NCBI RefSeq assembly: GCF_024679095.1
Contig: NW_026111826.1
Coordinates: 15,001 to 79,000, forward strand
DNA: 64,000 bases
Direction: 5' to 3'
Source: Eriocheir sinensis
Lineage: Eukaryota; Arthropoda; Malacostraca; Decapoda; Varunidae
Shown here: positions 25,610 to 38,632 of the stretch, piece after piece
How positions within the stretch are numbered: position 1 is the stretch's first letter
Layout: each line of letters begins with the position of its first letter
Program-made: the position numbers and the translations under genes
The notes under the pieces: model-generated
The model's database searches: none
The model's input: only the letters and a program-made list of their open reading frames with translations
Told to the model about the DNA's origin: nothing

Positions 25610-27110
25610 GTAAGAGCAGAGGAGAATAAGAGAATACAAATAAGCGAATGAGAAAAAAATAAGAGAAGAGAAATCAGCGATTGAGTAAAGAGAAAAAAAG
25701 AGAATACAAATATGAGGAGAAAAAAATGATTAAGGAATGTGCAAATGAGAAGAAAAAAAAAGAACAGGAAAATACAAATAGGCGAATGAGAAAAAAATGA
25801 GGACAAGAGAATACAAATGAGAGAATGAGAAAAAACAAACAAGAGAATACCCAAGAGAAAATGCGGAGAAAATAAGAAAATAAAAAAATATAAATACCAG
25901 AATAAGAAAAAAAGAGAATAAAAGAATAGAAATAAGAAAAGGAGAAAGAAACAAGAGATTAAAAAAATACAAATGAGAGAATGAGAAAAAATCAGAGAAT
26001 CCCAAAGAAAAAATGCGGAAAAAATAAGAAAATAAGAAAATATAAATACCACAATAAGAAAAAAAGAGAATAAAAGAATAGAAATAAGAAAAGGAGAAGA
26101 AACAAGAGATTAAAAAAATATAAATGAGAGAATGAGAAAAAATCAGAGAATCCCAAAGAAAAAATGCGGAAAAAATAAGAAAATAAGAAAATATAAATAC
26201 CAGAATAAGAAAAAAAGACAATAGAAATAAGAAAAGGAGAAAGAAACAAGAGATTAAAAAAATACAAATGAGAGAATGAGAAAAAAAGGGAATACCAAAG
26301 AAAAAATGCGGAAAAAATAAGAAAATAAGAAAATATAAATACCAGAATAAGAAAAAAAGAGAATAAAAGAATAGAAATAAGAAAAGGAGAAGAAACAAAA
26401 GATTAAAAAATACAAATGAGAGAATGAGAAAAAATAGAGAACATAAAAGAGAAAATTCGGAAAAAATAAGAAAATAAGAAAATATAATTAACAGAATAAG
26501 ACAAAAAGCAATACAGTATGGAAATAAGAAAAGGAGAAAGAAACAAGAGATTAAAAAAATACAAATGAGAGAATGAGAAAAAATAGAGAACATCAAAGAG
26601 AAAATTCGGAAAAAATAAGAAAATAAGAAAATATAAATACCAGAATAAGAAAAAAAGAATTACAGTATGGAAATAAGAAAAGGAGAAAGAAACGAGAGAT
26701 TAAAAGAATACAAATGAGAGAATGAGAAAAAAAATACAGAACACCAGAGAGAAAATTCGGAAAAAATAAGAAAATAAGAAAATATAAATACCAGAATAAG
26801 AAAAAAAGAAACAAGAGATTAAAAGAATACAAATGAGAGAATGAGAAAAAGGAGAATCGTAGAGAAAAAAAAATAAGAAGAGAATAAAACAAGAAGAGAA
26901 AAAAGTGAGATCATAAAGGAAGAGAAATAAGGAAATGAGAAAAAAATAAGAGAATAAAAGATAATGAATGACAGAAAGAGATAAAGGAGAGCAAAAAAAA
27001 AAAAAAACAGACAGAGAAACCGAAGATAAGAGAACAGAAATTACAGAAAGGAAAAAAAAAATTAAAGGGAAGAGGAATAAGGGAATGAGAAAAAATAAGA
27101 TCATAATAAA
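25610..27110. repeat. A-rich tandem array, about 150-bp unit, seven or more copies
   Basis: AAAATGCGGAAAAAATAAG or its AAAATTCGG variant occurs at 25858, 26010, 26161, 26303, 26452, 26601 and 26752 (spacings 142-152). Units share AATATAAATACCAGAATAAG, AATAGAAATAAGAAAAGGAG and AACAAGAGATTAAAAAAAT. The + strand is about nine tenths A/G over 1.5 kb. The flanks hold degraded versions. Long F/L-rich frames on the minus strand are artefacts of this composition. Confidence 0.88.
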
Positions 27111-27228
27111 CTAAAAACTAAAAAGAAGTTACGTAAAAAATAATAAAAAAATAATGGCGTTAATAAAAAATAATGAAACTTCGGCGCCGCGAGAACCTTA
27201 CTGGATGACGTCACTTGAGCAAGCAGTA

Positions 27229-27230
<2 letters not shown>

Positions 27231-27267
<37 letters not shown>

Positions 27268-27545
27268 ACACACACACACACACACACACACCACGTCCCA
27301 GCGGAGGGGGGATGTCAGCACTCTGGGACTCTCAAAAACTCGATCAATGCATCACCACTTCCACCACCACCACCATCACCTCCACTACCACCAACACCAC
27401 CATCATCACCACCACCAGTACTGTCACCACCAACACGAACAGACACACACACCATTATAGCATCCCCATCACCACCAGCACCACTACACCATCATCACCA
27501 TTACCACCACCATCATCACCACAATCACCTTCAACAAAACACACA
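27231..27545. repeat. CA microsatellite and CCA/ATC trinucleotide region
   Basis: CA at 27231-27291, then 27355-27540 rich in CACCAC and ATCATCACC. Confidence 0.92.
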
Positions 27546-27686
27546 ATAATAACGAAAATATATAACAAAAGAACAGCTTAAAACAAAGACAACGACAGTA
27601 ATTATATGAATGAAAAGATTAATAACACAAGCAAGTACGTACAGCGATGATGAGAAATGTAAATGAAATGATAACTGATACTAATT

Positions 27687-27819
<133 letters not shown>

Positions 27820-27949
27820 TGATAATATGAATAATAATGATAAGAGGAAGAAAAAGAAGAAAAGGAAGGAGAAAAAGAAAAGGAAACAGAAAGTAATAAT
27901 ATAATAAAAAAATAATAAAAGTAACAACACAACAATAATAATATCTACG

Positions 27950-28375
27950 GTGTTTGACTTCTCTAATTCAGTAAAAACGAAAAGAAATAGAAAAAAAAAA
28001 ATCCTCAGCCTCGTGAAAAGAATATCTCCAAATTTTGCATCTTTTTACACTTCGAATCTAAGCGAGCAGACAATTCCCGTAGACATGAAACGTTTCCCGG
28101 TTGTCGCGTTCTACCACTAAAAGAGCTAAAGACTTTGAGCCGATCTCACAGTCCAACACAGTGTCTTCGTAACAGCCCGAACATAGAATCCCATACAATT
28201 CAAAATGGGGAGGTCTTCGATGCCAGACTAAATACACAAGACTGTTCCTGTATAGTTTCATCAAATTTGTGAACTTAAATATAAACACCAGACACTATAC
28301 AAGGAAATTTCGAAGGCTCTGGTATTGGTTTGGGAGCTTACTAACCGATCATGGGGAACTGTGAGACTGGCCCTT
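27950..28375. other. Single-copy stretch, nothing recognised
   Basis: Ordinary composition and no repeat. The one minus-strand frame (28058-28288) has no recognisable motif. Confidence 0.4.
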
Positions 28376-28378
28376 TAA

Positions 28379-28557
28379 GCCCGTATTCTTAAACGACTCG
28401 ACACCTTAGTTCGCCTATTTGAAAAGCCTCTCGTAGAAGTTGGTGGGATTTCAATGGACTGTTTTGTGATCCTGGTGATAGTTTTACCCGATTAATCATT
28501 TCTGTGGTCTTGAAAAATAGTTGTAATTGGGATTTCGATACGTTTAGAAATATGGAC
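28379..28557 (+). mobile_element. MITE family A, copy A4 with internal deletion
   Basis: Left end GCCCGTATTCTTAAACGAC and right end ATACGTTTAGAAATATGG are present. The interior runs through CTCTCGTAGAAGTTGGTGGG to GTGATAGTTTTACCCG, then jumps to TCTGTGGTCTTGAAAAATAG. About 40 bp relative to other copies is lost in the middle. Confidence 0.78.
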
Positions 28558-28680
28558 CTATTTCCATCTACATTCTATAACTGAAATAACAGGAAATAGT
28601 TTGTCAAGAGCCACGAAGACGACCTATTCGCAAGGACTGTCCATCTATATACACGTTTAACGAAAAATAATTAAGATAAA

Positions 28681-28787
<107 letters not shown>

Positions 28788-29559
28788 GAAACAAATGAGC
28801 ATCTAAAACGACTCCAACAAAAGGGGTGGGTAGCTGTGATAGGTTGGGGTGTGGTGGGGAGAGGTGGGGGCGGCGGCAGCGTCCCAATATAAACATGTCA
28901 AATAGAGTCAACAGTGTTTAAGCCTCGCCAGTCAAGAACCAACTGCCACTAGTCGCCCTGAGCCCCGCCGAGCAGCGCGTAAAGAATCCTGAATGAAGTG
29001 GAGACAAAGAAGAAGCGAAAAAAATATACAGAAATAAATATATAGAGAGGGATAGACGGAGAGCGAATGAGAAGACACCAAAGAGCAGGAAATGAAGACA
29101 AAATATAGATAGATAAAGAGAGAAAGAAAGAAAAAGTAAAATAAAAAAATAATAATACAGGGATAGACAGAGGCACGAAACGAAGACAAAATATAGATAG
29201 ATAAACAGGTAGACAGAGAGAAAGAAAGAGAAGGGAAAAATAAAAAAAATCCTAAAGTGGGGGTTGGGGGGCATGGGCAGGGGTGTCCTAGGGCGCGCTC
29301 CGCTACTTCGGGGTCCTGATGACATAAAGTTTAATCAGAATACAAATATATACACACACAAACGATCGCTGATAAATTATGAAGAGAGCAAGAATGTGGT
29401 GTTGTTAGCGGGTAGTATTTTATCGTTCTGAGGGAGGGCAGGGAGAGGATGGGAAGGGTATAGAGGGAGGGGAGAGTTATGCTCGTGGTGGTGGTGGTAG
29501 TGGTGGTGGTGGTGGTAGTGGTGGTGGTAGTGATACATTTCCCTCAACCGTTATGTAAT

Positions 29560-30450
<891 letters not shown>

Positions 30451-30674
30451 CTCTTTATGTTTTCTTAATGATAATAATGTCCGGTTGATCTCCGTGTTTT
30501 GTGATATCCACGGACGCCTTTCCTTTGCCAACCCTCTTCCTTTCTTCCCCTTCCCGTCCCACGACCTTCAATCCCGTGACAAGACAGGTGGGGAGGGATA
30601 AAAAAATTGAGCTACTCTAGATGTCTCTGATGCCCCCCTAAAGGCACAACCCTGGCAGCTGGTGACTTGTCCTA

Positions 30675-30893
30675 GGTCGGTATTGTCAAACGCTACCACT
30701 CCTCACATCAACTATCCGCAAAGGTCGAAAAGGAGATCAGTTGGGTTCAAATGAGTGTTTGTTTAGGTTCATGGTGCGGAAGAGGGGTCAAACTACTACT
30801 GGGGTCATAAAACTACCCCTGGAAATGCCCACAACTCTTACGAAAGCCTTGTCTAATATGTGTATGCTTGGGCGCCGAAATAATTCAGACCCC
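30675..30893 (+). mobile_element. MITE family B, copy B3 (near full length)
   Basis: GGTCGGTATTGTCAAACGCT at the left and TTGGGCGCCGAAATAATTCAG at the right frame the interior CTATCCGCAAAGGTCGAAAA, GGTTCATGGTGCGGAAGAGG, GGGTCATAAAACTACCCCTG and CTTACGAAAGCCTTG. It is the best preserved family B copy in + orientation and has no coding capacity. Confidence 0.8.
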
Positions 30894-31197
30894 GTCATTA
30901 GCGATACCAGCAGACTATTGCACTCAGAACATTGCATTTATCCGTTTCAGACCTCGAACTCTCGCACCTATACCAATAACGATATCCAATTAGCATTATC
31001 GTTCATACCGTAGATTATCGAAGTCTTTTTGGGTATGGGCGGGAAAAAGGAAAATATATCGTGGTGGAAGTAGGATGATATGGTAACGCCGCGGCCCTCA
31101 CCCTTGCCCACTCCTGAACTTGGTGATGCAGTCTAGATCATGGTGGTGATATGCACGTCTTTCAACACCACCACCGCCGCTATCCGACAAGTGGCGG

Positions 31198-31269
31198 ACG
31201 CGGTGGTGGTGGTGGTGATGGTGGTGGTGATGGTGATGGAGGTGATGAAGAAACAAACTGAAGCTCACA

Positions 31270-31321
<52 letters not shown>

Positions 31322-31839
31322 GGCACCTCATAGTAATCATATGCACACGAAGGGATTTTTTTCTTCCTCTCTTCCCTCTCCTTCTCCCTATCCACTTCCT
31401 CCTCCCTCTCCTCTCTCTCCTTCATCTCCATCTCTCTCTCCCTCTCCGTTTCCCACTCCGTCCATCTCCTTCTCCCTTTCCGCCTCCCTCTCCGCCTCCC
31501 TCCCTTCCTCCTCCTCCTCCCTTGGACAGGTGTTGTTGGGGCATCTCGCGACGCGTCTCGATAAGGCCGCGTCTCTCGTAACACCTGTCGCGATTGTGGT
31601 CTCGAGCGGCGGACGAAACAATAATACCGATAAAAACAATACCGGAAAAAAATGAGAGGAAAGGAAAGAGAGCAGGAGTAATAATAAGATTGATAATGAT
31701 AATAGTAGACATGATGATAGTAATGACAAATACAATACCAGGAAAAAAAATGAGAGGGGAAAGAGAGAGATAATAACAATAAAAACGATATCAAGAAAAA
31801 ATGAGAGGAGGAAAGAGAGTGAAAGTAAAAATAACAAGT

Positions 31840-31890
<51 letters not shown>

Positions 31891-31895
31891 TAACC
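31198..31895. repeat. GGT, CA, C/T-rich and CTA simple repeats
   Basis: GGT-rich 31200-31250; CA 31271-31319; pyrimidine-rich 31360-31530; CTA 31838-31890. Two related A-rich segments with ACAATACC.G.AAAAAAATGAGAGG (31636 and 31732) lie between. Confidence 0.9.
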
Positions 31896-32211
31896 ACCAT
31901 CACCACCACCCCCACTTCTACCACTAAATCCACAGAGATCACCAGAAAATTTCCACGCATATAATAAATAATTCCATGACCAACAAAACAACAAGCACTA
32001 CATTTACATCAATAAGTTTATATTCAGAGTGCGAAGAAAAGCATAATATATCGCTTCGAGACACCACAAGCCATTAAATCTCATAAACAGATTCAGCAGC
32101 AGGCTTTTACAAACATTATTTTTGCGTCTATTGGTTATAAATGCGAGTTCTTATCCGCGGTAATGACACGTTGGACGCTACGCTCAAAATTCCTCCCTGA
32201 CGCTGAAAAAT

Positions 32212-32688
32212 GTGTGTGTGTGTGTGTGTGTGTGTGTGCCCCCGCGACGCTGCTCTCTTAACAAACAGCATGAGTAGATTGACTAACTTAGGGTCATATA
32301 ATTATCAAACATTTCGGCGCCCCAGCACACACATTTGACAAGGCTTTCGTAGGAGTTGTGTGTGGGCTTTATCAGGGGTAGTTTTATGACTCTGGTGGTA
32401 GGTTGACCATTCTTCTGCACCATGAACCTAAAATACCACTCCACAGAACCTGATTAACCTCCTTTTCGGCCTTTGGGAATAGATGATGTGAGAGGTGGAG
32501 CGTCTGACGATACCGACCTTAGCTTAGCCCATCTCCCTTCCCCTCTACCTATGTTCCTTCCCTCGTGCCAAGACATACAGAATTCTCTTATAAATGCGTC
32601 AGTCTGTTTTTGAGTCATCGATATTTCCCCCTTAATAAGCAGCATATGTTGAATGACCAAGGACTACCTACCCGCCCACACACATACA

Positions 32689-32721
<33 letters not shown>

Positions 32722-32795
32722 AAAACTGAATATGAATGAAGAAAATAAGCATAAATGTTGAATAATGTTAACACCTGCATTATGAGGAAAAAAAT

Positions 32796-32850
<55 letters not shown>
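32212..32850. repeat. GT, CT and GT microsatellites
   Basis: GT 32212-32238, CA/CT 32676-32719 and GT 32799-32850. A family B MITE occupies 32291-32520. Confidence 0.93.
32291..32520 (-). mobile_element. MITE family B, copy B4
   Basis: In minus orientation, the right terminus appears on the + strand as GGGTCATATAATTATCAAAC followed by ATTTCGGCGCC. The interior contains AAGGCTTTCGTAGGAGTTG, CACCATGAACCTAAAATACC and CGGCCTTTGGGAATAGATG, ending in GCGTCTGACGATACCGACC. Confidence 0.8.
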
Positions 32851-32854
<4 letters not shown>

Positions 32855-32967
32855 CAACAAAGTATATCAAAAGTTTTAGGATGTGAATTAAATATCTTAT
32901 ACTGAGAGATCATCGAATTAGCTGTATTAGTTCTCTTAGTTGTATTGATCGGACGGGCAGGCCTTTG

Positions 32968-33190
32968 TACCATACATTTAAACACCTCGACATCTCAGTT
33001 TGCCTGTTTTAAAAGTCTCTCGTAGAAGTTACTCGGATCTACACGGACTGTTTTGAGACTCTAGTGATGGTTTTACACGACTTCTGCACACTGAGAGGGA
33101 AAATCACCCATGAAGACCCGGTTAATCCTCTCTGTGGCCTTGGGAAATAGTCGTATTGGGGGCCCGATGTTTACGTTTAGGAATAGGAAC
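32968..33190 (+). mobile_element. MITE family A, copy A5
   Basis: CCATACATTTAAACACCTCG at the left and TTTACGTTTAGGAATAGG at the right are weakened inverted repeats. The interior is well conserved (CTCTCGTAGAAGTTAC, CACGACTTCTGCACACTGAG, GGCCTTGGGAAATAGTCG). It lies about 450 bp from a family B copy in opposite orientation. Confidence 0.78.
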
Positions 33191-33329
33191 CTTTGTCTCT
33201 AATTGTCTCATCATTCTTCGCCTTCCTCTTTTCAACCTAGGAGAAAAGAAGTTGCGTGAGTCTCATATTGGAGCGTAGGATGGGAAAACACAACCAGAGG
33301 AAGCGTTAGTAACAGACCTATTGAGCCTG

Positions 33330-34165
<836 letters not shown>

Positions 34166-34559
34166 ACACAAGATAAGACAGTTACAAAGAGATAGAGCTA
34201 AAAAAAAAAAAGGAAAAAAAGAAAGAAAAAGAGCTGGTTAAGGAGAAGAAGGAAGGAAGAAAGGAAGGAATGAAGGAAGGAGGGAAGGGAGAGCGAAAAA
34301 CAGGTAGGGTAAGAGGAAGAAGAAGAGGAGGAGGAGGAGGAGGAGAGAGGCGAAGACAAGGTGAGGAAAAAAAGTATCATAGGAGTAGTATAGTGGAGTG
34401 AAGTGGAGTGGGAGTGGAACGGATGAATATGGATGAGAGAATAAAGAAATAAAGAACTGCTTGGAGAGAAATATAGAGCAGCGGACATAGAGGGGTGACG
34501 GTGGTGTGAGGGAGAGGCTGTAAGGGGTAAGGATGCCAGTGGATGTGAGCATATGGAAA

Positions 34560-35060
34560 GTGGGAGCTGTTTGCAAGGATGTGGAGATGAAGGGAAGCGT
34601 AATGATGAGGGTGTGTGGAGGTATGGAAAGAAGATGCTACGGTGTGAGTGAGGGCTGAAAAGATGAGGGAAGGATGTGGAGATGAAGGGAGGGTAACGGT
34701 GAGGCTGTGTTGAGAAAAGGAAAGAGGATGCTACGGTGTTAGTGAGGGCTGAAAAGATGAGGGAAAGGTTATGAGGGTTTGGGAGGATATGAGGGAAGGA
34801 TATGAGGGAAGGGTGGTGGTGAGGCTGTGCGGAGATAAGGAAGGAAGATGCTACGGTGTTAGTGAGGGCTGAAAAGATGAGGGAATGGTTATAGGGTTTG
34901 GGAGTGAGGGATGGATATGAGGGAAGGGCGGTGGTGGGGGTGTGTGCAGGTGAGGAAGGAAGGTGCTGTGGGTGTGAGTGAGGGCTGAAAGGTGTTAGGA
35001 AGTAGAGTTGCAGCAATGAGGGACCAGTTATGAGGGATAGTAACACATTTCCGTTAGGCA
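34560..35060. repeat. Purine-rich minisatellite, 95-120-bp unit
   Basis: GATGCTACGGTGTGAGTGAG-type words occur at 34632, 34727 and 34847 (spacings 95 and 120), with a weaker one near 34958. Each is followed by GGCTGAAAAGATGAGGGAA. A family A MITE follows at 35155. Confidence 0.75.
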
Positions 35061-35154
35061 AGAGAGGGACTGAAAGGGCTGCGGCGATGAGGGAAGGATT
35101 TAGAGGAGACAGAACAGACGTGAACGATATGAGTTAAGAAGGAGGGAGAGTAGA

Positions 35155-35378
35155 GCCCGTATTTTTAAATGTCTCGGCGCCTCGGTTCGGCTGTTTGAAA
35201 AGCCTCCCGTTGTAGAAGTTGCTGTTGTTTCATGGACTGTTTTGTGATGCTGGTTATAGTTTCACTCGACTTCTGCATTTTGAACGGGAAAAACAACAAC
35301 ATGAAAACCCAGTTAATCTCCTCTGTGGCCTTGAGAAATAGTTGTAATAGGAGGCCGATACGCTTAAGAATATGGACC
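35155..35378 (+). mobile_element. MITE family A, copy A6
   Basis: GCCCGTATTTTTAAATGTCTCGG-type left end and GATACGCTTAAGAATATGG right end are present, with the full interior, including CACTCGACTTCTGCATTTTG and TCTGTGGCCTTGAGAAATAG. It follows directly on a purine-rich tandem array. Confidence 0.8.
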
Positions 35379-35698
35379 ATGACCTTAAGTTCCGCTGATC
35401 GAACCAAGAGCCAGGCTCCCACCCATGCCTCGCGCGGCCGCTGACCAACACAATATAGACTTTATTTATAATGTCAAAATCTGTAAAGGTTTATGGATGC
35501 AATCATACAAAAAATATATGGCACGTAGTTTCTCAAAATCTTCCGGAACCCTCATGCACCTTTTAAGCACGTATAGTAATTATTAAACATAAAATAAATC
35601 AAATATATGACAGCACGCAAGACCTCAGGACAATGTTTGTGCCACGAGCGACCACAGCTTGCGTGAAGGCTTGCTGCTGGGCACATCATCGCCATCCC

Positions 35699-35855
35699 TC
35701 TTTTTTTTTTTTACACAAACTGCAAAGGAAGCAGCTCAAAGGCAACAAAAAGAAAGTGTAGAAATAAAAAACCCGGTAATCGCGGCCCCTATAAAAGAGA
35801 AAAGTAGAGTGGCTAAAAGATATGTCAATTTCGGGTGGTGAGGCGTCTTGATGAT
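35699..35855 (-). mobile_element. LINE 3'-end copy (same family as 38633-39685)
   Basis: A T tract is followed on the + strand by the same 3'UTR words seen next to the larger LINE: GCAGCTCAAAGGCAACAAAAAG, then the GGTCAATTTCGGGTGG-like segment that holds the RT stop region, up to GGCGTCTTGAT. Read on the minus strand this is a short 5'-truncated insertion with poly(A) tail. It retains only the last few RT codons. Confidence 0.72.
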
Positions 35856-35865
35856 TTGGAGGCAG

Positions 35866-35906
<41 letters not shown>

Positions 35907-35917
35907 TCGCTTTTGAT

Positions 35918-36060
35918 TTTTTTTTTTTTTTTTACAGCTAAGGAGACAGTTCAAGGGCGTAAAGAAAAAAATATAAAAAAAACCCGCTACTCCCTGCTCC
36001 TGAATAGAGATCAAAGGACTGTCCAAAATGAGAGGTCAATTTCGGGAGGACGCTGAGGCA
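35918..36060 (-). mobile_element. LINE 3'-end copy (same family as 38633-39685)
   Basis: A 16-17-base T tract is followed by AAGGAGACAGTTCAAGGGCG, the CCCGCTACTCC core and GAGGTCAATTTCGGGAGG. This is the same order and spacing as the 3'UTR of the larger element. It lies about 60 bp from the preceding copy, separated by a GT microsatellite, in the same orientation. Confidence 0.72.
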
Positions 36061-36149
36061 AACATTTTGATAATAACACTCTGAAGGTGAAGGGAGACGC
36101 GCCAAAGCGTTCTGATAATAATAATGATAAAGTAAACGTGAATATACAG

Positions 36150-36545
36150 TTTGAGCGGTGTTTTGGACCAATATATGTATCCTCTATGTATATGACAAGG
36201 GACCCACCACCCAACCCTTCTTCCTTCCTGTACCGTAAAGCTATCTTGATTTCTTGCCTCTTTAAACACGTGGTGGAATACGAGGACGTGCACCTGAGCC
36301 TCACGTCTCATATAACAGGCGTATATATAATTAAGGAAATCTAAAGGGGAAGGACCTCGTGTGTTTAAGTAGTGAAAAGGGACCCAGAACCCAGCCCAAC
36401 TTCCTGTATCGTATAGCTCTTTATTCCTGCCTTATTCAACACGTGGTGACATAGGAGAGGTGTGCAGCTAATCCTCATGTCTCATATAACAAATGTACGT
36501 ATATATAATTAAGCAAAACTAAAGGGAAAGGACCTTGTGTATATA
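36150..36545. repeat. Tandem duplication, about 182-bp unit
   Basis: Both units carry AAGGGACCCA.AACCCA, TTCCTGTA.CGTA.AGCT, ACACGTGGTG, CTCATATAACA and ATATATAATTAAG, and end in GGAAAGGACCT.GTGT. The second starts about 182 bp after the first. Confidence 0.75.
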
Positions 36546-36615
36546 TATCTAATAGTGATCTGCCACGGGTTAATCTTCGGTAACTTGTGCCCATATTTGA
36601 AACTCTCCCTTCCTA

Positions 36616-37059
36616 GGCCCGTATTCTTAACCCCTTGGATGCGGATTTCCAACAAGAAGACATCACCAAGCTACAGGAGTGGAACAAAAAGTGGCTTCTC
36701 CAATTTAGTGAAGAAAAATGTGAGGTCATGCATCTTGGGAGGGGAAATCCAGCATACCAATACCACATGGGAAACACTCCACTACCCACCACAGAGGCAC
36801 AGAAAGAACCGGGAGCATATGTTACCAGGCTACCAGTGAAGGCAAAATCCGTGCCAATCGCAGCGGACGGGTTAATAGATTTCTCGGCGCCTCAGTTCGC
36901 AAGTTTGAAAAGCCTCTCGTAGAAGATGTTGCTGGGGTTTTCATGGACTGTTTTGTGATAGTTTTACACGACCTCTACATCATTGAACGGGAATATCACC
37001 ACACAGGAAAACCCGGTTAGTCTTCTCTGTGGCTTTGAGAAACATAGTAATAGAGGGAG
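36616..37059 (+). mobile_element. MITE family A, copy A7, split by a nested TTAA element
   Basis: The left terminus GGCCCGTATTCTTAA is interrupted at the TTAA. A 249-bp element (36627-36875) follows, and family A resumes as TAGATTTCTCGGCGCCTCAG at 36875, continuing through the usual interior to GCTTTGAGAAACATAGTAATAG. The right inverted repeat is absent. Confidence 0.78.
36627..36875 (+). mobile_element. TTAA-flanked MITE-like element carrying an RT fragment, copy 1 (249 bp)
   Basis: TTAA occurs at both ends. The termini TTAACCCCTTGGATGC and GCAGCGGACGGGTTAA are partial inverted repeats. TTAA target preference resembles piggyBac-type elements (inference). Inside, the + strand frame reads KLQEWNKKWLLQFSEEKC and VMHLGRGN, a segment found in CR1-like LINE reverse transcriptases just after the FADD box. 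No transposase is present. The element sits in the left inverted repeat of a family A MITE. Confidence 0.72.
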
Positions 37060-37137
37060 ATCCTACTTTCTCTACCCTCACCTCCCTGCTCATCCATACC
37101 GCTCACAGCCTGTCCCTCGCACCACTCTTTCGGAATA

Positions 37138-37607
37138 ATGTCGGTACTGTCAGACGCTTCCTCCTCTCACATCATCTGTTTCCAAAGTCCAGAAAAGATA
37201 CCAATCGGGTTCTCATGAGTGTTATTTCACGTTCATGGTACAGAGAAAGGGTCAAACTACCACCAGGGTCATAAAAATACCACTGGAAATGCCCAGAACT
37301 CCTCCGAAAGCCTTAACCCCTTAACTGCAGATTTCCTACCAGAAGACCTCACCAAGCTACAGGAATGGAACAAAAAGTGGCTGCTACAATTCAATGAAGA
37401 AAAATGTAAAGTCCTGCATCTTGGGAGGGATATCCAGCACACCAATACCACATGGGAAACACTAACTATCCACCACAGGGGCAGAGAAAGACCTGGGACT
37501 ATAATATGTTACCAGGCTACCAGTGAAAGCCAAATCCGTGCCAATCGCAGCGGAGGGGTTAATTATGTGTGAGCTTGGGCGACGATATGTTTAAAAATGT
37601 GACTCTT
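37138..37607 (+). mobile_element. MITE family B, copy B5, split by a nested TTAA element
   Basis: The left part (TGTCGGTACTGTCAGACGC to CTCCGAAAGCC) is interrupted at TTAA by a 250-bp element (37313-37562). The right part then resumes as TTATGTGTGAGCTTGGGCG and ends in GATATGTTTAAAAATGTGAC. Removing the insert gives the order seen in copy B3. Confidence 0.8.
37313..37562 (+). mobile_element. TTAA-flanked MITE-like element carrying an RT fragment, copy 2 (250 bp)
   Basis: This is a second copy in the same orientation. The ends TTAACCCCTTAACTGC and GCAGCGGAGGGGTTAA agree in their outer nine bases as inverted repeats. The interior again encodes KLQEWNKKWLLQFNEEKC and VLHLGRD, with frame drift after that. 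It is inserted in a family B MITE 437 bp from copy 1. Since both copies have the same ends and the same RT piece, the RT fragment is part of the mobile unit. Confidence 0.75.
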
Positions 37608-37684
37608 AGAACAACGAACACTAACAATGCTATGAACGATACAACGGTTGGGATAAAGAGGCGAGTCACTGGTCTCCTGTGTTC

Positions 37685-38470
37685 GTGGCTTTAAGAGACT
37701 GCCCGTTCTGTCCACTCCGTCTACTCCACCAATATCCTTTCCTATTCATTTTCTCTGTCCCGTCTCAATGTCCTTTTCCACGACCCTTCTCAGATTTCTT
37801 CCCCGTTCCTCTCGATTTCCTTCTCCTTCCCTCTCTCTCTCTCTCTCTCCCTCTCCTTCTCTGTCTCTCTGTCTTCTCCGCTTTCCTTCTTGTCTCCTCT
37901 TCATGCTTTCCACTGCACTCTATTTACTTTTTTTTCTCTCTCATTTTTCTTCCTTCCTTCTTCCCCTTCTCTATTTCTCTTTGCCTTCCTTCCCCTCTTT
38001 TCTTCCTCTCTTCTCTGCGCTGCCTGTTTCTTTACCTCCGCTCCTTCCTCCACCTCCTTTTCCTTCTCTCTCTGTTCCTCTTCTCCATTTTTTTACTTCT
38101 CTCCCTTTCCCTCTTTTCCCCTCTCGATATTTCACTCACTCTCCCTTTCCCCTCTCCTCCTCCATTACTTTTTATTCTCCCTTCTCTCCCTCTCTCCCCT
38201 CTTTTTCTCCTCTCTCCACCCCTAATCTCACTTTTATCTTTTTCCCTCCCTTTCCTCTTTCCCTCTTCTCCCTTCTCTTCCTCCCATTCCCCTCTCCGCC
38301 TGTTACTTTTTTTTCTCCCTTCTCCCTCTCTCATTCTCTTCTCTTTTTCTCTTCCCTCCACGCCTAATCTCACTTCTACCGTCTCCTTTTTTCCCTTTCC
38401 CTCACCCTTCTCATTCCCGTTCTTCCGTTTCGACCCTTCCCCTCCCCTCAACCTCCCTTTGCGTTTCCAG
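37685..38470. repeat. Pyrimidine-rich tract (about 780 bp)
   Basis: The + strand is dominated by C and T in irregular TTCC, CTCT and CCCTT words. Weak internal repetition is visible (CCTAATCTCACTTYTA at 38221 and 38362). Long Ser/Leu/Pro frames here are compositional. Confidence 0.85.
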
Positions 38471-38632
38471 TATGGCGGCCAGACTCTGCTGCCCCGCCCC
38501 TGCCGCCGCCGTCGCTGATGTTGATATGTTTGTTAACGTGAAGTAAGTTATTTACTTGCTTTGCTTAAGTTCTTGTTATTACCACTCCTTCTCTTCCTCG
38601 TCCTCCTCCTACTACTGCTACGATATATACTA

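Noticed and set aside
25730..26596. 288-residue minus-strand frame that looks like a multi-pass membrane protein (Phe/Leu/Ser-rich)
   Set aside because: It is the translation of the A-rich 150-bp array. Hydrophobicity comes from T-rich codons and the sequence repeats with the array.
37679..38518. 279-residue Ser/Leu/Pro/Phe-rich + strand frame
   Set aside because: It lies entirely within a C/T-rich tract; other frames in the same tract are also open. No start context, domain or splice signal.
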